From Trebonia sp. (GTDB lineage Bacteria; Actinomycetota; Actinomycetes; Streptosporangiales; Streptosporangiaceae): a DNA stretch of 6,149 nt. The DNA is taken from the NCBI GenBank assembly GCA_030038035.1, contig JASHPP010000274.1, positions 1-6,149 on the forward strand, read 5' to 3'. Position 1 is the first letter of the stretch. Each line of letters opens with the position of its first letter. A program made the translations under genes and the position numbers. Under the pieces are notes generated by a model. The model ran no database searches. It worked only from the letters and a program-made list of their open reading frames with translations, and was not told where the DNA came from. Below are positions 5,721 through 6,149 of the stretch, one piece after another.

Positions 5721-5878
5721 CCGAGATGTGGGGCAGAACCCGAAGACTTTATGTACCAATTAGTGCGAGTTTTTACACCCAGGGTCTGCGGTGTCGTGGT
5801 GGTGCGTGGGTCGTCGAGCAGGGCCTGGATGAGGGCGGGGGTCTGGTCGGTCAGGTCGCCGGCCCAGCCCGTCCCATC
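5690..5878 (-). pseudogene. Short GC-rich gene scrap, unrecognised
   Basis: Reading the minus strand from 5878 to about 5777 gives GWAGDLTDQTPALIQALLDDPRTTTT... with almost every third base G or C, as in genuine genes of this genome. The bias stops abruptly at about 5777, where AT-rich sequence begins and the frame runs on uninformatively to TAA at 5690-5692. No start codon with a ribosome binding site is visible. It looks like a piece of a gene left by rearrangement. I cannot name the family, and chance is possible at this length. Confidence 0.25.
5777..5876. other. Right part of the long stretch between the fusion gene and the minus-strand gene
   Basis: Positions 5269-5876 contain no convincing intact gene. 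The left two thirds hold the hairpin, boxes, riboswitch and palindromes listed separately. Positions 5721-5776 are AT-rich with nothing recognised, and 5777-5876 are covered only by the minus-strand scrap. No tRNA or CRISPR pattern was seen. Confidence 0.4.
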
Positions 5879-6149
5879 AGCGGAGCCGGATCGGTGGCAG
5901 TGCGAGTGCTGGGGCTGTCTCGTCACCAAACCATACGAACAACTCGTCCCCAACTATTCTGCAATCTGGCACCGGAAGGTCCATACCATGGCCCGGCTGA
6001 TCAGGCCACGGGCTGTGGGCATCTTCAATAATCACATCCTGGACGCCGGACAATGCCGCTCGGGTAGCCGTTTCGATTCGTGCTGTTACACTACGTTCAT
6101 CATTGTCGCCAATTATATCGAGAGCCGCAGATCTGCCCACAGCATGGCC
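5877..6149 (-). CDS. Unrecognised protein, C-terminal part (runs off the right edge)
   Basis: The minus-strand frame is open from the window edge (GHAVGRSAALDIIGDNDERS...) to TGA at 5879-5877, giving 90 residues. A GTG at 6140 is possible but lacks a visible ribosome binding site, so the start probably lies beyond 6149. The composition is protein-like: acidic, mixed, with DELFVWFGDET near the C-terminus suggesting a beta-rich globular fold. No catalytic motif, signal peptide or membrane segment is evident, and I do not recognise the family. Codon use differs from the neighbouring genes, with many A/T third positions (ATA, ATT, AAT, GAT, GAA, GTA), and the region is visibly less GC-rich. That points to horizontal acquisition. 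Being antisense to any product of the riboswitch, it is not its target. Confidence 0.5.
   Translation of the reverse strand, partial: GHAVGRSAALDIIGDNDERSVTARIETATRAALSGVQDVIIEDAHSPWPDQPGHGMDLPVPDCRIVGDELFVWFGDETAPALALPPIRLR

Noticed and set aside
5412..5759. 115-codon minus-strand frame across the riboswitch
   Set aside because: It is antisense to a recognisable structured RNA, has no ribosome binding site, and its composition follows the RNA stems rather than protein-like patterns.
5721..5780. Possible insertion-sequence end (AT-rich stretch near the palindromes)
   Set aside because: No matching inverted terminal repeat, target duplication or transposase motif could be identified in the window.
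5726..6031. 101-codon plus-strand frame
   Set aside because: It lies antisense to the more protein-like minus-strand frame and crosses composition breaks. Its Gly-rich middle is what a GC-biased shadow frame gives.

Overview
The window reads as chromosomal DNA of a high-GC Gram-positive actinomycete, probably a filamentous one. The coding regions show very strong G/C preference at third codon positions. The gene families fit too: a DUF222/HNH (13E12-type) protein, a phosphoribosyltransferase-dienelactone hydrolase fusion, DosR/DevR-like boxes and a TPP riboswitch with the actinobacterial core spelling. The genus cannot be fixed from this sequence.

Layout. (1) Positions 1-951, plus strand: the C-terminal three quarters of a class A FAD-dependent aromatic monooxygenase, cut by the left edge. 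(2) Positions 974-1880, plus strand: a six-repeat, beta-propeller-like protein gene broken by a one-base frameshift near 1175-1177 and lacking a convincing start, so probably a pseudogene. (3) Positions 1881-2047: a GC hairpin, then an AT-rich control region with a 10-bp inverted repeat whose right arm overlaps the next ribosome binding site. (4) Positions 2048-3781, plus strand: a DUF222 plus HNH-nuclease protein. (5) Positions 3782-3933: a control region with an 18-bp direct repeat and a DosR/DevR-like box. (6) Positions 3934-5268, plus strand: an intact phosphoribosyltransferase-dienelactone hydrolase fusion. (7) Positions 5269-5876, about 600 bases with no convincing intact gene but dense in signals: a hairpin, two DosR-like boxes 22 bp apart, a TPP (thi-box) riboswitch and a palindromic operator-like repeat. 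(8) Positions 5877-6149, minus strand: the C-terminal end of an unrecognised protein of visibly lower GC, running off the right edge, followed downstream by a short GC-rich gene scrap.

The genes do not form one pathway. The theme that links parts of the window is regulatory. The core GGACC-WTY-GGCC occurs once upstream of the fusion gene and once downstream of it, both in positions typical of DosR/DevR activation in hypoxia or dormancy. The most unusual element is the TPP riboswitch: its thi-box core is well preserved, yet no thiamine gene follows it, and a putative hypoxia-type promoter sits just upstream. Either its gene was lost by rearrangement, consistent with the scrap and the low-GC gene beyond, or the locus makes a short riboswitch-like RNA.
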